A DNA stretch of 26,337 nt from Alistipes sp. (GTDB lineage: Bacteria > Bacteroidota > Bacteroidia > Bacteroidales > Rikenellaceae), in contig JAFLRS010000007.1 of NCBI GenBank assembly GCA_022511355.1, positions 1-26,337 on the forward strand, written 5' to 3'. Below are positions 1 to 8,025 of this stretch, one piece after another. Numbering within the stretch: position 1 is the stretch's first letter; every line of letters starts with the position of its first letter. A program made the position numbers and the translations under genes. The notes beneath the pieces are model-generated. The model was not told where the DNA came from, did no database searches, and saw only the letters and a program-made list of their open reading frames with translations.

Positions 1-1
1 T

Positions 2-32
2 GAGGGCAATCGAAAGATTGCTCTCTTTTTTT
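2..32 (+). terminator. Intrinsic terminator of the gene upstream of the window
   Basis: A 10-bp stem (2-11 with 16-25, one G-U pair) is capped by a GAAA tetraloop and followed by a run of seven T (26-32). This is a textbook rho-independent terminator for a plus-strand gene lying before the window. It isolates the nfeD promoter that follows. Confidence 0.85.
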
Positions 33-44
33 ATGGCCGTTCGT

Positions 45-75
45 TTTGACAATCGAATAAAAATCGCTATCTTTA
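45..75 (+). promoter_or_regulatory. Bacteroidales-type promoter of nfeD-floA
   Basis: TTTG at 45-48 is followed after 19 nt by TATCTTTA at 68-75. This matches the Bacteroidota housekeeping pattern (TTTG, about 20 nt, TAnnTTTG) with one mismatch at the last base. The predicted start of transcription is near 82, leaving a leader of about 15 nt before the ATG at 97. Confidence 0.6.
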
Positions 76-96
76 ACCGATTAAAATTCGAAAGTT

Positions 97-558
97 ATGT
101 TTTACATATCGTTGCTTGTGATTTTGGGAGTGTTGTTCCTCGTTGCGGAACTGGTCTTTCTGAGCGGTTCGTTCATCGGAACCGTGCTGTCGTTGGTCTG
201 CTACGGCGGTGCCGTGTGGCTTGCGTTTGCAGGTTACGGATATGTGACCGGAATAGCGGTTATAGTAATAATCGCTGCCGTTTCGCTGGCCGCTACCGTC
301 ATATCGCTGCGTGCAAAGACATGGCAGCGTCTATCGCTCTCGCAGGAGATTGAGTCGTCGAGCATGGAACAGCCGGCGGAACACCTCTCGACAGGAGCCA
401 GAGGCGTTACCGTATCGCGTCTGTCGCCTATGGGCAAGGTGGAAATCGACGGCCGAATATATGAAGCCAAGTCGATGGACTCCTATATAGACCCCAAGTG
501 CGAAATCGAGGTCACGGGCTTCGAGAACTTCAATGTGATAGTCAGAAAATTAAATTAA
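97..558 (+). CDS. NfeD-like membrane protein (short form)
   Basis: The 153-residue protein has about three hydrophobic segments in residues 1-70, a polar linker, and a C-terminal small beta domain (about 100-150, with SPMGKVEIDGRIYEAKS) typical of the NfeD OB-fold. It lacks the ClpP-like serine protease domain of long NfeD proteins, so it belongs to the short class that works with flotillin-like proteins. It probably sits in the cytoplasmic membrane with the OB-fold in the cytosol. The stop is 14 nt before floA, so the two are almost certainly co-transcribed, and the pairing matches the family's usual context. The ATG at 97 is chosen because it lies just after the promoter and begins the first membrane segment. 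Confidence 0.85.
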   Translation: MFYISLLVILGVLFLVAELVFLSGSFIGTVLSLVCYGGAVWLAFAGYGYVTGIAVIVIIAAVSLAATVISLRAKTWQRLSLSQEIESSSMEQPAEHLSTGARGVTVSRLSPMGKVEIDGRIYEAKSMDSYIDPKCEIEVTGFENFNVIVRKLN

Positions 559-572
559 AACTGTAAAATATT

Positions 573-1547
573 ATGGAAATGTACGGAATCGGAATTGTAG
601 CGGTCCTCGGCGTGCTGGGTCTGATCGCATTGTGGCTTATCTTCTACTTCATCCCCGTGGGATTGTGGTTCTCGGCTTTGGTGTCGGGCGTTCGCATCAA
701 TCTGTTGCAGTTAGTGCTGATGCGCTGGCGCAAGGTGCCGCCCTCGGTAATAGTTTCGTCGATGATTGAGGGTACGAAGGCGGGCCTTAAACTCAACCCC
801 AACGAACTGGAAGCCCACTATCTCGCAGGCGGTAACGTTACCAATGTGGTTCATGCGCTGGTTTCGGCACAAAAAGCCAGCATCATGCTCGACTTCAAGA
901 TGGCGACTGCAATCGACCTTGCAGGCCGCGACGTGTTCGAAGCCGTGCAGATGTCGGTGAATCCCAAAGTCATCAACACTCCTCCCGTGGCGGCAGTCGC
1001 CAAAGACGGTATTCAGCTGATAGCGAAGGCGCGCGTGACCGTGCGTGCAAATATCAAGCAGTTGGTCGGAGGTGCCGGCGAAGAGACTGTTTTGGCTCGT
1101 GTCGGTGAAGGCATAGTATCCTCCATCGGTTCGGCCGCTTCGCACAAAAGCGTACTCGAAAATCCCGATTTCATTTCGCGTGTAGTACTCGAAAAGGGTC
1201 TCGATGCAGGAACCGCATTCGAGATTCTCTCGATCGATATCGCCGACATAGATGTGGGCAAGAATATCGGAGCGCAGTTGCAGATGGACCAGGCCGATGC
1301 CGATAAAAATATCGCGCAGGCAAAAGCCGAAGAGCGTCGCGCTATGGCGGTGGCTTTAGAGCAGGAGAACAAGGCTAAAGCGCAGGATGCACGCGCCAAA
1401 GTTATTCTGGCCGAAGCCGAAGTGCCTTTGGCAATGGCCGAAGCTTTCCGCAACGGTAATCTGGGTATTATGGACTATTATAAAATGAAGAACGTAATGG
1501 CCGATACGCAGATGCGCGAATCGATATCCAGAACCGACAAGAAATAG
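573..1547 (+). CDS. floA: Flotillin-like protein FloA
   Basis: The 324-residue product has an N-terminal membrane hairpin (about residues 5-35), a PHB/SPFH-type domain (about 40-220), and an alanine/glutamate-rich coiled-coil stretch (about 235-290) ending in a short polar tail. The sequence is highly typical of the FloA (former UPF0365) family, and the length fits its usual 320-335 residues. FloA proteins form membrane microdomain scaffolds that affect fluidity and the assembly of membrane complexes. The gene lies directly after the NfeD partner, as is usual. A 72-nt gap separates it from glf. I see neither a terminator nor a clear promoter in that gap, so read-through into the glf genes is possible. 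Confidence 0.95.
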   Translation: MEMYGIGIVAVLGVLGLIALWLIFYFIPVGLWFSALVSGVRINLLQLVLMRWRKVPPSVIVSSMIEGTKAGLKLNPNELEAHYLAGGNVTNVVHALVSAQKASIMLDFKMATAIDLAGRDVFEAVQMSVNPKVINTPPVAAVAKDGIQLIAKARVTVRANIKQLVGGAGEETVLARVGEGIVSSIGSAASHKSVLENPDFISRVVLEKGLDAGTAFEILSIDIADIDVGKNIGAQLQMDQADADKNIAQAKAEERRAMAVALEQENKAKAQDARAKVILAEAEVPLAMAEAFRNGNLGIMDYYKMKNVMADTQMRESISRTDKK

Positions 1548-1619
1548 CGGTATCTGCTGCTTTTGTGTATTCATTGCTACAACGGTTCTCGCCGATACGC
1601 GGGCAAAGGGTGATAAACG

Positions 1620-2750
1620 ATGAGAGAGTACGATTATTTGATAGTCGGGTCAGGTTTGTTCGGTGCGGCATTCGCCTATCGGGCAAAACGGGCAGGCAAA
1701 CGCTGTTTGGTCATCGACAAACGCAGCCACACCGGCGGCAATGTCTATTGCGAGAATATCGAAGGCATTAATGTGCATAAGTACGGAGCGCACATATTCC
1801 ACACCTCCGATGAAGAGGTGTGGAATTTCGTGAACTCCATAGTGCCGTTCAATCGCTATACCAACAGCCCCGTAGCCTTGGCTCCTGACGGCAGGATGTA
1901 CAATCTGCCGTTCAATATGAACACGTTCTATCAGATGTGGGGCGTGAAGACTCCCGAAGAGGCCCGCGCCAAAATCGACGAGCAGCGTGCCGGATTCATT
2001 GAAGAGTTGCGCAGGCAAGGTGTAACCGCACCGCGCAACCTCGAGGAGCAGGCTGTTTCGCTTATCGGCCGCGACATCTACGAAAAATTGATAAAAGGTT
2101 ATACCGAAAAGCAATGGGGACGTGCCTGCACCGAACTCCCGCCTTTCATAATTCGTCGTCTGCCGGTGCGATTCGTGTTCGATAACAACTATTTTAACGA
2201 CAAGTTTCAGGGCATTCCCGTCGGCGGCTACAACAGACTGACAGACGGTTTGCTTGAGGGTGTGGAGGTTAAAACCGATACCGATTTCTTCGCCGACAGA
2301 AAATACTGGGAGTCGATAGCGGAAAAGATAGTCTTTACGGGCAAGATAGACGAGTTCTACGACTACCGTTTCGGAAAATTGGAATATCGCACCGTGCGAT
2401 TTGAAACCGAACTGCTCGATATCTCCAACTATCAGGGCAATGCGGTCGTGAACCACACTTCGCGCGAGGTTCCCTATACCCGCATTATCGAACACAAGCA
2501 TTTCGAGATGTTCGGCGCCGAGGTGGACGAAAATCCCAAGACGGTGATTTCGCGTGAGTATTCGACCGAATGGCGTGACGGAATGGAGCCATTCTACCCT
2601 GTCAATGACCAGCGCAACGAGGCTCTTTACGAACGCTATCGCGAGTTGGCGGAGCGGGAGAAGAACGTGATTTTCGGCGGTCGTTTGGCCGAGTACAAAT
2701 ATTACGATATGGCGCCGATAATAGGAAAGGTGCTTAAGTTGTCAGTATAA
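1620..2750 (+). CDS. glf: UDP-galactopyranose mutase
   Basis: This flavoenzyme converts UDP-galactopyranose to UDP-galactofuranose, the donor for galactofuranose in surface glycans. The 376 residues begin with an FAD-binding beta-alpha-beta motif (GSGLFG at 10-15, with an acidic/basic pair IDKR at 32-35). They also show the conserved HKYGAHIFHT block (53-62), the YTEKQWG block (161-167) and an arginine pair (179-180) in the substrate region. The length is normal for the family. A GT2 transferase follows after 11 nt, which fits a two-gene module that makes and transfers galactofuranose. The cytoplasmic location is inferred from the lack of a signal peptide or membrane segments. Confidence 0.95.
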   Translation: MREYDYLIVGSGLFGAAFAYRAKRAGKRCLVIDKRSHTGGNVYCENIEGINVHKYGAHIFHTSDEEVWNFVNSIVPFNRYTNSPVALAPDGRMYNLPFNMNTFYQMWGVKTPEEARAKIDEQRAGFIEELRRQGVTAPRNLEEQAVSLIGRDIYEKLIKGYTEKQWGRACTELPPFIIRRLPVRFVFDNNYFNDKFQGIPVGGYNRLTDGLLEGVEVKTDTDFFADRKYWESIAEKIVFTGKIDEFYDYRFGKLEYRTVRFETELLDISNYQGNAVVNHTSREVPYTRIIEHKHFEMFGAEVDENPKTVISREYSTEWRDGMEPFYPVNDQRNEALYERYRELAEREKNVIFGGRLAEYKYYDMAPIIGKVLKLSV

Positions 2751-2761
2751 TATTATTATTT

Positions 2762-3676
2762 ATGATGAGTGGTCAAAACAACATTATAGCCGTAGTGGTG
2801 ACATACAACCGCCTGTCTTTGCTGAAAGGATGCATCGAAGCCCTGCGGCGTCAGACCGTGGCCGTAAGCGAGATTGTGGTCGTGAACAACGGCAGCACCG
2901 ACGGAACCGGCGAGTGGCTTGCCGGAGAGAACTCTCTGACGGTTATAAATCAGGAAAATGTAGGCGGTGCCGGCGGATTCCATACGGGAATGAAGTTCGC
3001 GTTCGAACGCGGCATCTATGACTGGATTTGGGTGATGGATGATGATGTCTCCCCTGCCGATGACTGTTTGGAACGTCTGCTCGACCATCGGAATGACGAC
3101 GACAAGGTGGCGATTCTGCAACCGGGACGCAAGCAGAGCGAGACCGGCGAATGGAGTCTTATGTTCTGGAAGAGACTCAACATGACCAATCCGTTCAAGG
3201 TGGTTCTTCGCGACCGTATCACCGAGGAGGATTTGAAAGCTCCGTGTTATGTGCAGACCATTCCGTTCGAAGGTCCGCTTATCTGCCGTTCCCTCATCGA
3301 GGAGATAGGATTGCCGAACAAGGAGTTTTTCATATTCTGCGACGATACCGATTTCGTATATCGCAGTACGCTGGCCGGATATCGTACTCTGCTGATACCC
3401 GAAGCGATATTATGGCGTCATATAATGCCTCCCGCTTCGGAGGATGAGTTCCTCAGCTGGCGGATAATGTACAAATTGCGCAACACAGCCTATTTCGACC
3501 GCGTGTACGGTAAAAACTGGGCCGTGCGCAATCTGCGTCCTTTCAATAAGATGCTCAAACACATCAAGCGCGGAATATTGGGCCGCAAAAAGGGATTTAC
3601 CCTGCGCAAGGCTGCCATATTCGTGAAATATTACATGAAAGGTATGCGCGGCCAATTGGGTAAAGTCGATTTGTAA
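2762..3676 (+). CDS. GT2 family glycosyltransferase, probable galactofuranosyltransferase
   Basis: The 304-residue protein has a GT-A fold signature. The N-terminal strand leads to VVTYNR (12-17), followed by VNNGSTDGT (41-49), a GGAGGF loop (68-73) and a DDD metal/nucleotide motif at 93-95 in the context WVMDDDVSP. The GGAGGF loop and DDDV context resemble the GlfT2-like branch of GT2. The position 11 nt after glf strongly suggests UDP-galactofuranose as donor; this specificity is inferred from context. The basic C-terminus (many Lys/Arg after residue 260) may bind the membrane. Two ATG codons lie in tandem at 2762 and 2765, and either could be the start. A strong terminator follows at 3697-3723. 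Confidence 0.88.
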   Translation: MMSGQNNIIAVVVTYNRLSLLKGCIEALRRQTVAVSEIVVVNNGSTDGTGEWLAGENSLTVINQENVGGAGGFHTGMKFAFERGIYDWIWVMDDDVSPADDCLERLLDHRNDDDKVAILQPGRKQSETGEWSLMFWKRLNMTNPFKVVLRDRITEEDLKAPCYVQTIPFEGPLICRSLIEEIGLPNKEFFIFCDDTDFVYRSTLAGYRTLLIPEAILWRHIMPPASEDEFLSWRIMYKLRNTAYFDRVYGKNWAVRNLRPFNKMLKHIKRGILGRKKGFTLRKAAIFVKYYMKGMRGQLGKVDL

Positions 3677-3696
3677 GTCACGATGAATGATAAGGC

Positions 3697-3723
3697 AAAG
3701 GCGGCACAATCGTGCCGCCTTTT
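3697..3723 (+). terminator. Terminator between convergent genes
   Basis: An 11-bp perfect stem (3697-3707 with 3712-3722) with an AATC loop and a short T run ends the glf operon. The minus-strand gene ending at 3727 comes to its stop just before the same hairpin, so it may act in both directions, although the T tract is weaker on the minus strand. Confidence 0.85.
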
Positions 3724-3726
3724 CAG

Positions 3727-4155
3727 TTATCTCGGGATGGGAAACGACAAGGTTCGGGCATCGAGATAGGCACTCGGATATGGAACTCCCCAGTTTCCGG
3801 CACTGCCGTTCGAAATCGAGAAATGTTCGCCGAACCGTATCGAATTGTTGTCGGGCGAAATGACTACCGCCTTAATCTTACGTTTGGGTATCACCATGTC
3901 GGTCGAGAAACTCGACTTTGCGAAACGGGCGGTTCTTTCGGCCTGCATCTCTTGTGCGAACTGCTCTACCGGCAGCCATTTGGTTATGTCGGGCAGAGCC
4001 TCGAGGTCGTAATCATCGGCAGCGACGCTTTCGCGCTGTTCTCCGGTTTGCGGGCCGTCGTTCTTCTGCGGCTGCGGTTCCTGTGCCGAAGCCGTCAGGA
4101 CCGCCGCTGCCGTAATGATGATGCTTCCGTATATTTTATACAAAGTTCGTTTCAT
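3727..4155 (-). CDS. Secreted protein of unknown function
   Basis: I do not recognise this 142-residue protein. Residues 1-25 form a signal peptide (KR, a hydrophobic stretch, then TASAQ), so it is probably exported to the periplasm or surface. A proline/glutamine-rich, charged segment follows (about 26-50), then a short folded-looking part containing ITKWLPVEQFAQEMQ and a beta-rich C-terminus. There is no lipobox cysteine. It starts 9 nt after the stop of the XRE repressor gene and is probably the third gene of that operon. Expression would then be set by the palindromic promoter at 4903-4933. The link to the regulator is contextual only. Confidence 0.7.
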   Translation of the reverse strand: MKRTLYKIYGSIIITAAAVLTASAQEPQPQKNDGPQTGEQRESVAADDYDLEALPDITKWLPVEQFAQEMQAERTARFAKSSFSTDMVIPKRKIKAVVISPDNNSIRFGEHFSISNGSAGNWGVPYPSAYLDARTLSFPIPR

Positions 4156-4164
4156 GCCGTTTAG

Positions 4165-4371
4165 TTATTGCAGATCTTCCTCTTCGAGCGAGAACAGCTC
4201 CTCTACCGACTTCCCGAATATGCGTGCTATTTTCAATGCCAGCAGAGTGGAAGGCACGAATTTGCCGCTCTCGATGGCGTTGATTGTCTGTCGGCTTACG
4301 CAGGCCGAATCGGCCAGCTGCTGTTGTGTCATCTTTGTTTCGGCTCGCGCCACTCTTATTCTGTTATTCAT
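4165..4371 (-). CDS. Small XRE-family HTH transcriptional regulator
   Basis: The 68-residue protein is almost entirely a Cro/C1-type helix-turn-helix. MTQQQLADSACVSRQTINAIESGK spans the core (about 14-37, written here as a motif description: QQQLAD helix 2, SRQTINAIE recognition helix), followed by LLALKIARIFGKSVEELF, the usual closing helices. Such single-domain regulators are commonly encoded next to small membrane proteins in Bacteroidota and Firmicutes. Its start overlaps the end of the upstream membrane-protein gene by 8 nt, implying translational coupling. The near-palindrome in the operon promoter (4906-4925) is the obvious candidate binding site, which would make it an autorepressor; this is inference. 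Confidence 0.9.
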   Translation of the reverse strand: MNNRIRVARAETKMTQQQLADSACVSRQTINAIESGKFVPSTLLALKIARIFGKSVEELFSLEEEDLQ

Positions 4372-4876
4372 TTTTCAAAGCTTTTTTCAATCGGGCCAAA
4401 CGGGTGCGGAATACCGCCTCATAAAACAGGAACAGTATCGTGGGGTCGGTGATGGTGTGCATAAAATCCTTTATGCTCGCAAAATCCAACAGACACACAT
4501 TTCTCGCATATGTCGGCACGGGACCGAAATATGTGTCGCTTATGATGCCGAACAATACGATGAACAAATATATCAAAAATACCGTATATGCGACATTCAC
4601 GACCGATTTTCTTCGCACGGATTCAATCATTTCGTCTTCGTGCCGTTCCCGCGAGAACGCCGTGAACAATATCGAAATCCACAGGAAAATGCAGATGACG
4701 AGATTGGAATAGCGCACCAGAATACCCCGTTTCGACAGCAGCATATCGGGGTCGGTTGCATCGAATTCGATAATCATGCAGACTGCTGCATAGCAAATCA
4801 ACGCGACAATGGCCGCAATAAACATCCACACTCCTATACGCTGGTATATGTGCGGCAGCAAATAACTCCTTTTCAT
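4364..4876 (-). CDS. Small integral membrane protein paired with XRE regulator
   Basis: From the ATG at 4876 this is a 170-residue protein with hydrophobic segments at about 16-36, 55-75 and 93-113 and a shorter one at about 143-155. Between the second and third lies a charged loop (SRERHEDEMIESVRRKS, 75-91) of the kind seen in XRE-linked membrane proteins. The C-terminus is basic. The function is unknown. Related pairs are thought to signal membrane state to the regulator, but nothing in the sequence shows that here. Methionines at 4885 and 4882 are also possible starts; an upstream start at 4933 is ruled out because it would lie at or before the promoter. The gene is first in a probable three-gene operon. 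Confidence 0.75.
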   Translation of the reverse strand: MKRSYLLPHIYQRIGVWMFIAAIVALICYAAVCMIIEFDATDPDMLLSKRGILVRYSNLVICIFLWISILFTAFSRERHEDEMIESVRRKSVVNVAYTVFLIYLFIVLFGIISDTYFGPVPTYARNVCLLDFASIKDFMHTITDPTILFLFYEAVFRTRLARLKKALKNE

Positions 4877-4902
4877 AAGCATCATTTTTTTGTTTGACGA
4901 TG

Positions 4903-4933
4903 CAAATGTAAAGTATATTTTACATATTTGCAA
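4903..4933 (-). promoter_or_regulatory. Promoter with palindromic operator for the membrane/XRE operon
   Basis: On the minus strand, TTG at 4933-4931 is followed after exactly 20 nt by TACATTTG at 4910-4903, a perfect TAnnTTTG box. The spacer and the start of the -7 box contain ATGTAAA at 4906-4912 and TTTACAT at 4919-4925. Together they form a 20-bp palindrome with 18 of 20 positions symmetric. A repressor bound there would block the promoter, and the operon's own XRE protein is the likely ligand. Confidence 0.7.
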
Positions 4934-4948
4934 GTTTCCGCGACATTT

Positions 4949-6991
4949 TTATTCTACGACTATTTCGTCGGTAAACAGGAAACCTCCGAATTTTCCGTGC
5001 TTTGCGCGGTAGCGAACATATCTTCCGTATGCGTCGCCTCTCCATGCAAAGTTGCGGAACGAAACGGCATCGTCACGAACGACCTCGTGAAAAAAGTGTG
5101 CCAATTCGTCGAAATCGCTGCCGTTTTCCGATATCGATATGATAACTTCCGCAGGCAGAAAGACATCGGGACCGCATATCTGCATGAAATCGGCTCCTAT
5201 GAAATGCAGTTCGGTGTCTGTGCCGAGGTCTATCGTTACGTCCACGCCCTCCTTGTCCACGAATCCCTGCCAGCGGCGGTCTCCGTAGCTCCAGCCTCCG
5301 CGTATGCCGTCGGTAAGTGCGCCGTCGCCGCCCGCCGAGTATCCGGGCCAGTATGGTGCGTCGTCGGCATAGATTACCGATTTGCCGAGTGCTTTGTGTT
5401 TTATCGGGGATTGCGCCTCCTCTCTGTTGCCTGTTTCGGTTGAGAGGTCGAAGGCATTTATACCCTCGCTGCGCAATTTGTCGGCCTGCGCGGCAGCCAA
5501 AGTGCGGAACTCGTCGAAATTCTTGCGTTCGGGCCGGCTCCATGCGACTTCGGAGAGTGCCAATGCTCTGGGATAGAGCATATATTCGGCATGCTCGCGG
5601 CTCGGAATGTATTCGGCCCACAGATTCCCCTGAACTCCGATTATATGTTTCGCCGCCGAACAGTCGGTCGATTCGGGCACCGGCTCGTATGAATAGACCT
5701 TCTCGAACGGCAGATATCCGCCGATAGCTTCGGGTTGCGAATACGGCGCATCCTGATACGAATCGAAATAGCAGAATTCGCCCGGCGTCATTATCACGTC
5801 GTGGCCCTCTTCGGCAGCCTTTATTCCGCGGTGTACGCCGTGCCAGCACATGATTACGGCTTCGGGGTCGCTTCCCTCGAGAATCTCATCCCACACTATT
5901 ATTTTGCGGCCTTTGCGCTCCAGAAACCTCTGCATACGGCCGATTATGTAGCTTTGCAGCTCGCGAACATCCTGCATACCCTCTTTCTGCATGAGGGCGC
6001 GACAGAGCGGACATGATTTCCAGTTGTTCATCGCAGCTTCATCTCCGCCGATGTGGATATACTCCGACGGGAACAGCTCGACAATCTCGGTGAGTACATC
6101 CTCGAGCAATGCTATTGTATGCTCGTTGCCTATGCACAAATCGCCCTGTATGTTGCGGCCTTTGGTGCAGGAGAGGTCGGGATATGCGGCCATAACCTCC
6201 TCGGAGTGCGCGGGAATCTCTATTTCGGGTATTATTTCGATGTATCGGTCGCGGGCATACTCCACTATTTCGCGAACATCCTCATGTGTAAGATATCCGC
6301 CATAGGCGCCCTCGCTGCCCTCTTCGACATAGCCGCGGCCGCCGTTCCACCACGTTTTCCACAGCGAATCGGTTCGCCATGCGGCCAGTTCGGTAAGACG
6401 GGGATGTTTTTTTATCTCGATGCGCCATCCTGCCGCGTCGGTAAGATGCAGATGCACGCGGTTGAATTTGTAGCGCGACAATACATCTATCTGCCGCTTC
6501 ACGTGTTCCTTGCCGAACCAGTGACGCGACAAATCGAGCATGACTCCGCGATATGCGAACCGCGGTTCATCCTCGATGCGGCATACCGGTACGGAGCCGT
6601 CATCGGCGCGAAGCTGCCCGAGCGTCTGCAATCCGTAGAAAACGCCTGCCGCCGTCGGAGACGAGATTTCAATGCCTTCAGTCGTGACATTCAGACGGTA
6701 AGACTCTTTCGACGCCTTGCCGCTGCCCTCCTCTACAGTCAGCACTATCGTGCCCGACTCCGATTGTCCGACTCCGAGTATTGACGCTGCTCGCTCTTCG
6801 ATTCGTCGCCGTTCGTCGTCCCCGGCGATTACGGTGAATGCGGTATTCTCGTCGATGCGGAATCGCCGCGAAGCATCGATTTCGGCCTGCAGCGGCTGAG
6901 GAATAACCTCCGTTCGCGAAGATACAGGAGTACAGGAGACTGCAACCGAAGTGAGTGCGGCTGCCAACAGCGCAATGGCGGAGTTTTTCAT
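4949..6991 (-). CDS. Beta-N-acetylhexosaminidase (GH20) lipoprotein
   Basis: The 680-residue glycoside hydrolase cleaves terminal N-acetylglucosamine or N-acetylgalactosamine from glycans. Residues 1-20 form a lipoprotein signal (VAVSC, Cys20), so it is membrane-anchored in the periplasm or at the cell surface. A GH20 N-terminal domain (about 28-140) precedes the catalytic barrel (about 145-490), with VHLHLTDAAGWR (179-190) and the catalytic Asp-Glu pair D317-E318 in HIGGDEA. The enzyme uses substrate-assisted retaining catalysis. The C-terminal part (about 525-680) looks like a discoidin/F5-8-type beta-sandwich, a carbohydrate-binding module. Its ATG overlaps the stop of the preceding GT2 gene in an ATGA junction, so it ends the six-gene operon. 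No terminator is visible before the next promoter. Confidence 0.95.
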   Translation of the reverse strand: MKNSAIALLAAALTSVAVSCTPVSSRTEVIPQPLQAEIDASRRFRIDENTAFTVIAGDDERRRIEERAASILGVGQSESGTIVLTVEEGSGKASKESYRLNVTTEGIEISSPTAAGVFYGLQTLGQLRADDGSVPVCRIEDEPRFAYRGVMLDLSRHWFGKEHVKRQIDVLSRYKFNRVHLHLTDAAGWRIEIKKHPRLTELAAWRTDSLWKTWWNGGRGYVEEGSEGAYGGYLTHEDVREIVEYARDRYIEIIPEIEIPAHSEEVMAAYPDLSCTKGRNIQGDLCIGNEHTIALLEDVLTEIVELFPSEYIHIGGDEAAMNNWKSCPLCRALMQKEGMQDVRELQSYIIGRMQRFLERKGRKIIVWDEILEGSDPEAVIMCWHGVHRGIKAAEEGHDVIMTPGEFCYFDSYQDAPYSQPEAIGGYLPFEKVYSYEPVPESTDCSAAKHIIGVQGNLWAEYIPSREHAEYMLYPRALALSEVAWSRPERKNFDEFRTLAAAQADKLRSEGINAFDLSTETGNREEAQSPIKHKALGKSVIYADDAPYWPGYSAGGDGALTDGIRGGWSYGDRRWQGFVDKEGVDVTIDLGTDTELHFIGADFMQICGPDVFLPAEVIISISENGSDFDELAHFFHEVVRDDAVSFRNFAWRGDAYGRYVRYRAKHGKFGGFLFTDEIVVE

Positions 6992-8001
6992 AATTCAAGT
7001 CCTTTATAGATGTGTTTTCCGAAAATGTATCTCAATACTATGGAGCCTTTGTATACTCCGTGAGCTTCACGTATCGCCGCCGCCCTTATGATCTTGCGTT
7101 CGGCCGAGAGCTGCCGGTGCCGCCCGATAAAATCGGCATAAGCGCGCACGACTGCCCATGACCACGAGGGATGACCGCATACGAGATAGACTGCGGCCGA
7201 GAGCATATCGGTAAAAGGCCGCAACAGAATGGCGGCAATCCGCTGGCCTGCGGGCGCGCATCGCAGCAGCATCGCCAAATTGTTGCGATGATTGTAATAT
7301 ACTTTGCCGGGTGAGTTTTTGCGCAAAGTGCCTCCTCCGAGGTGATAAACTTTGCTCGAGGGTATTATCATGACCTTGTATCCGGCCAACTGCATACGCC
7401 AGCAGAGGTCTATCTCCTCCATATGGGCGAAGAAACCGCCTGCAAAACCTCCGAGTTTGCGAAATACATTCATGCGGCAGCACAATGCGGCTCCGCTCGC
7501 CCAGAATACTTCCCGGGCATCGTCATACTGACCCTCGTCGCGCTCCACGCTTTGCAGTATGCGGCCGCGGCAGAACGGATAACCCAGAAAATCGATGAAT
7601 CCACCCGATGCGCCTGCATATTCGAACTCGTCGCGATTTTCGAGCGACAGCAACTTCGGAGCGGCGGCCGCCACCGAAGCGTCTGCATCGAGAGCCTCCG
7701 CAAGCGGTTCGAACCACCCTTCGGGAGTCTCGACATCGGAATTCAACAGAACGCAATAATCGGCATCAACCTGCTCAAGTGCGATGTTGTAACCCTCCGC
7801 AAAGCCGTAATTGCGCTCCAACCGAATCGTCTTCACGGCAGGAAACTCGGCCTCGACCATATCGGCAGAACCGTCGGAAGAGCCGTTGTCGGCCACATAT
7901 ATATCGACCTCGGATGGAGTATTGCGTATTACGACAGGCAGGAATCGCTGCAACAATGCGCGGCTGTTCCAGTTAAGTATGACTACGGCGCTCTTTTTCA
8001 T
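6988..8001 (-). CDS. GT2 family glycosyltransferase
   Basis: The 337-residue protein shows VVILNWN (6-12), VADNGSSDGS (36-45), the ERNYGFAEGYN loop (62-72) and a metal-binding NSDVE (87-91), all typical of the rhamnosyltransferase-like GT2 group. An ED-like acidic motif (HMEEIDLCWR) lies in the second half, as expected for the catalytic base region. A hydrophobic stretch near 265-280 could be a membrane anchor. Sugar specificity cannot be read from the sequence. It lies 24 nt after the acyltransferase gene and overlaps the GH20 gene by 4 nt, so it probably acts on cell-envelope glycolipid or glycan. Confidence 0.88.
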   Translation of the reverse strand: MKKSAVVILNWNSRALLQRFLPVVIRNTPSEVDIYVADNGSSDGSADMVEAEFPAVKTIRLERNYGFAEGYNIALEQVDADYCVLLNSDVETPEGWFEPLAEALDADASVAAAAPKLLSLENRDEFEYAGASGGFIDFLGYPFCRGRILQSVERDEGQYDDAREVFWASGAALCCRMNVFRKLGGFAGGFFAHMEEIDLCWRMQLAGYKVMIIPSSKVYHLGGGTLRKNSPGKVYYNHRNNLAMLLRCAPAGQRIAAILLRPFTDMLSAAVYLVCGHPSWSWAVVRAYADFIGRHRQLSAERKIIRAAAIREAHGVYKGSIVLRYIFGKHIYKGLEL

Positions 8002-8025
8002 CGTTGCGGCGGCTTTTGTGCGGTA

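Noticed and set aside
1548..1619. A promoter for glf
   Set aside because: TTTG occurs at 1562-1565 but no TAnnTTTG-like box lies 19-22 nt downstream.
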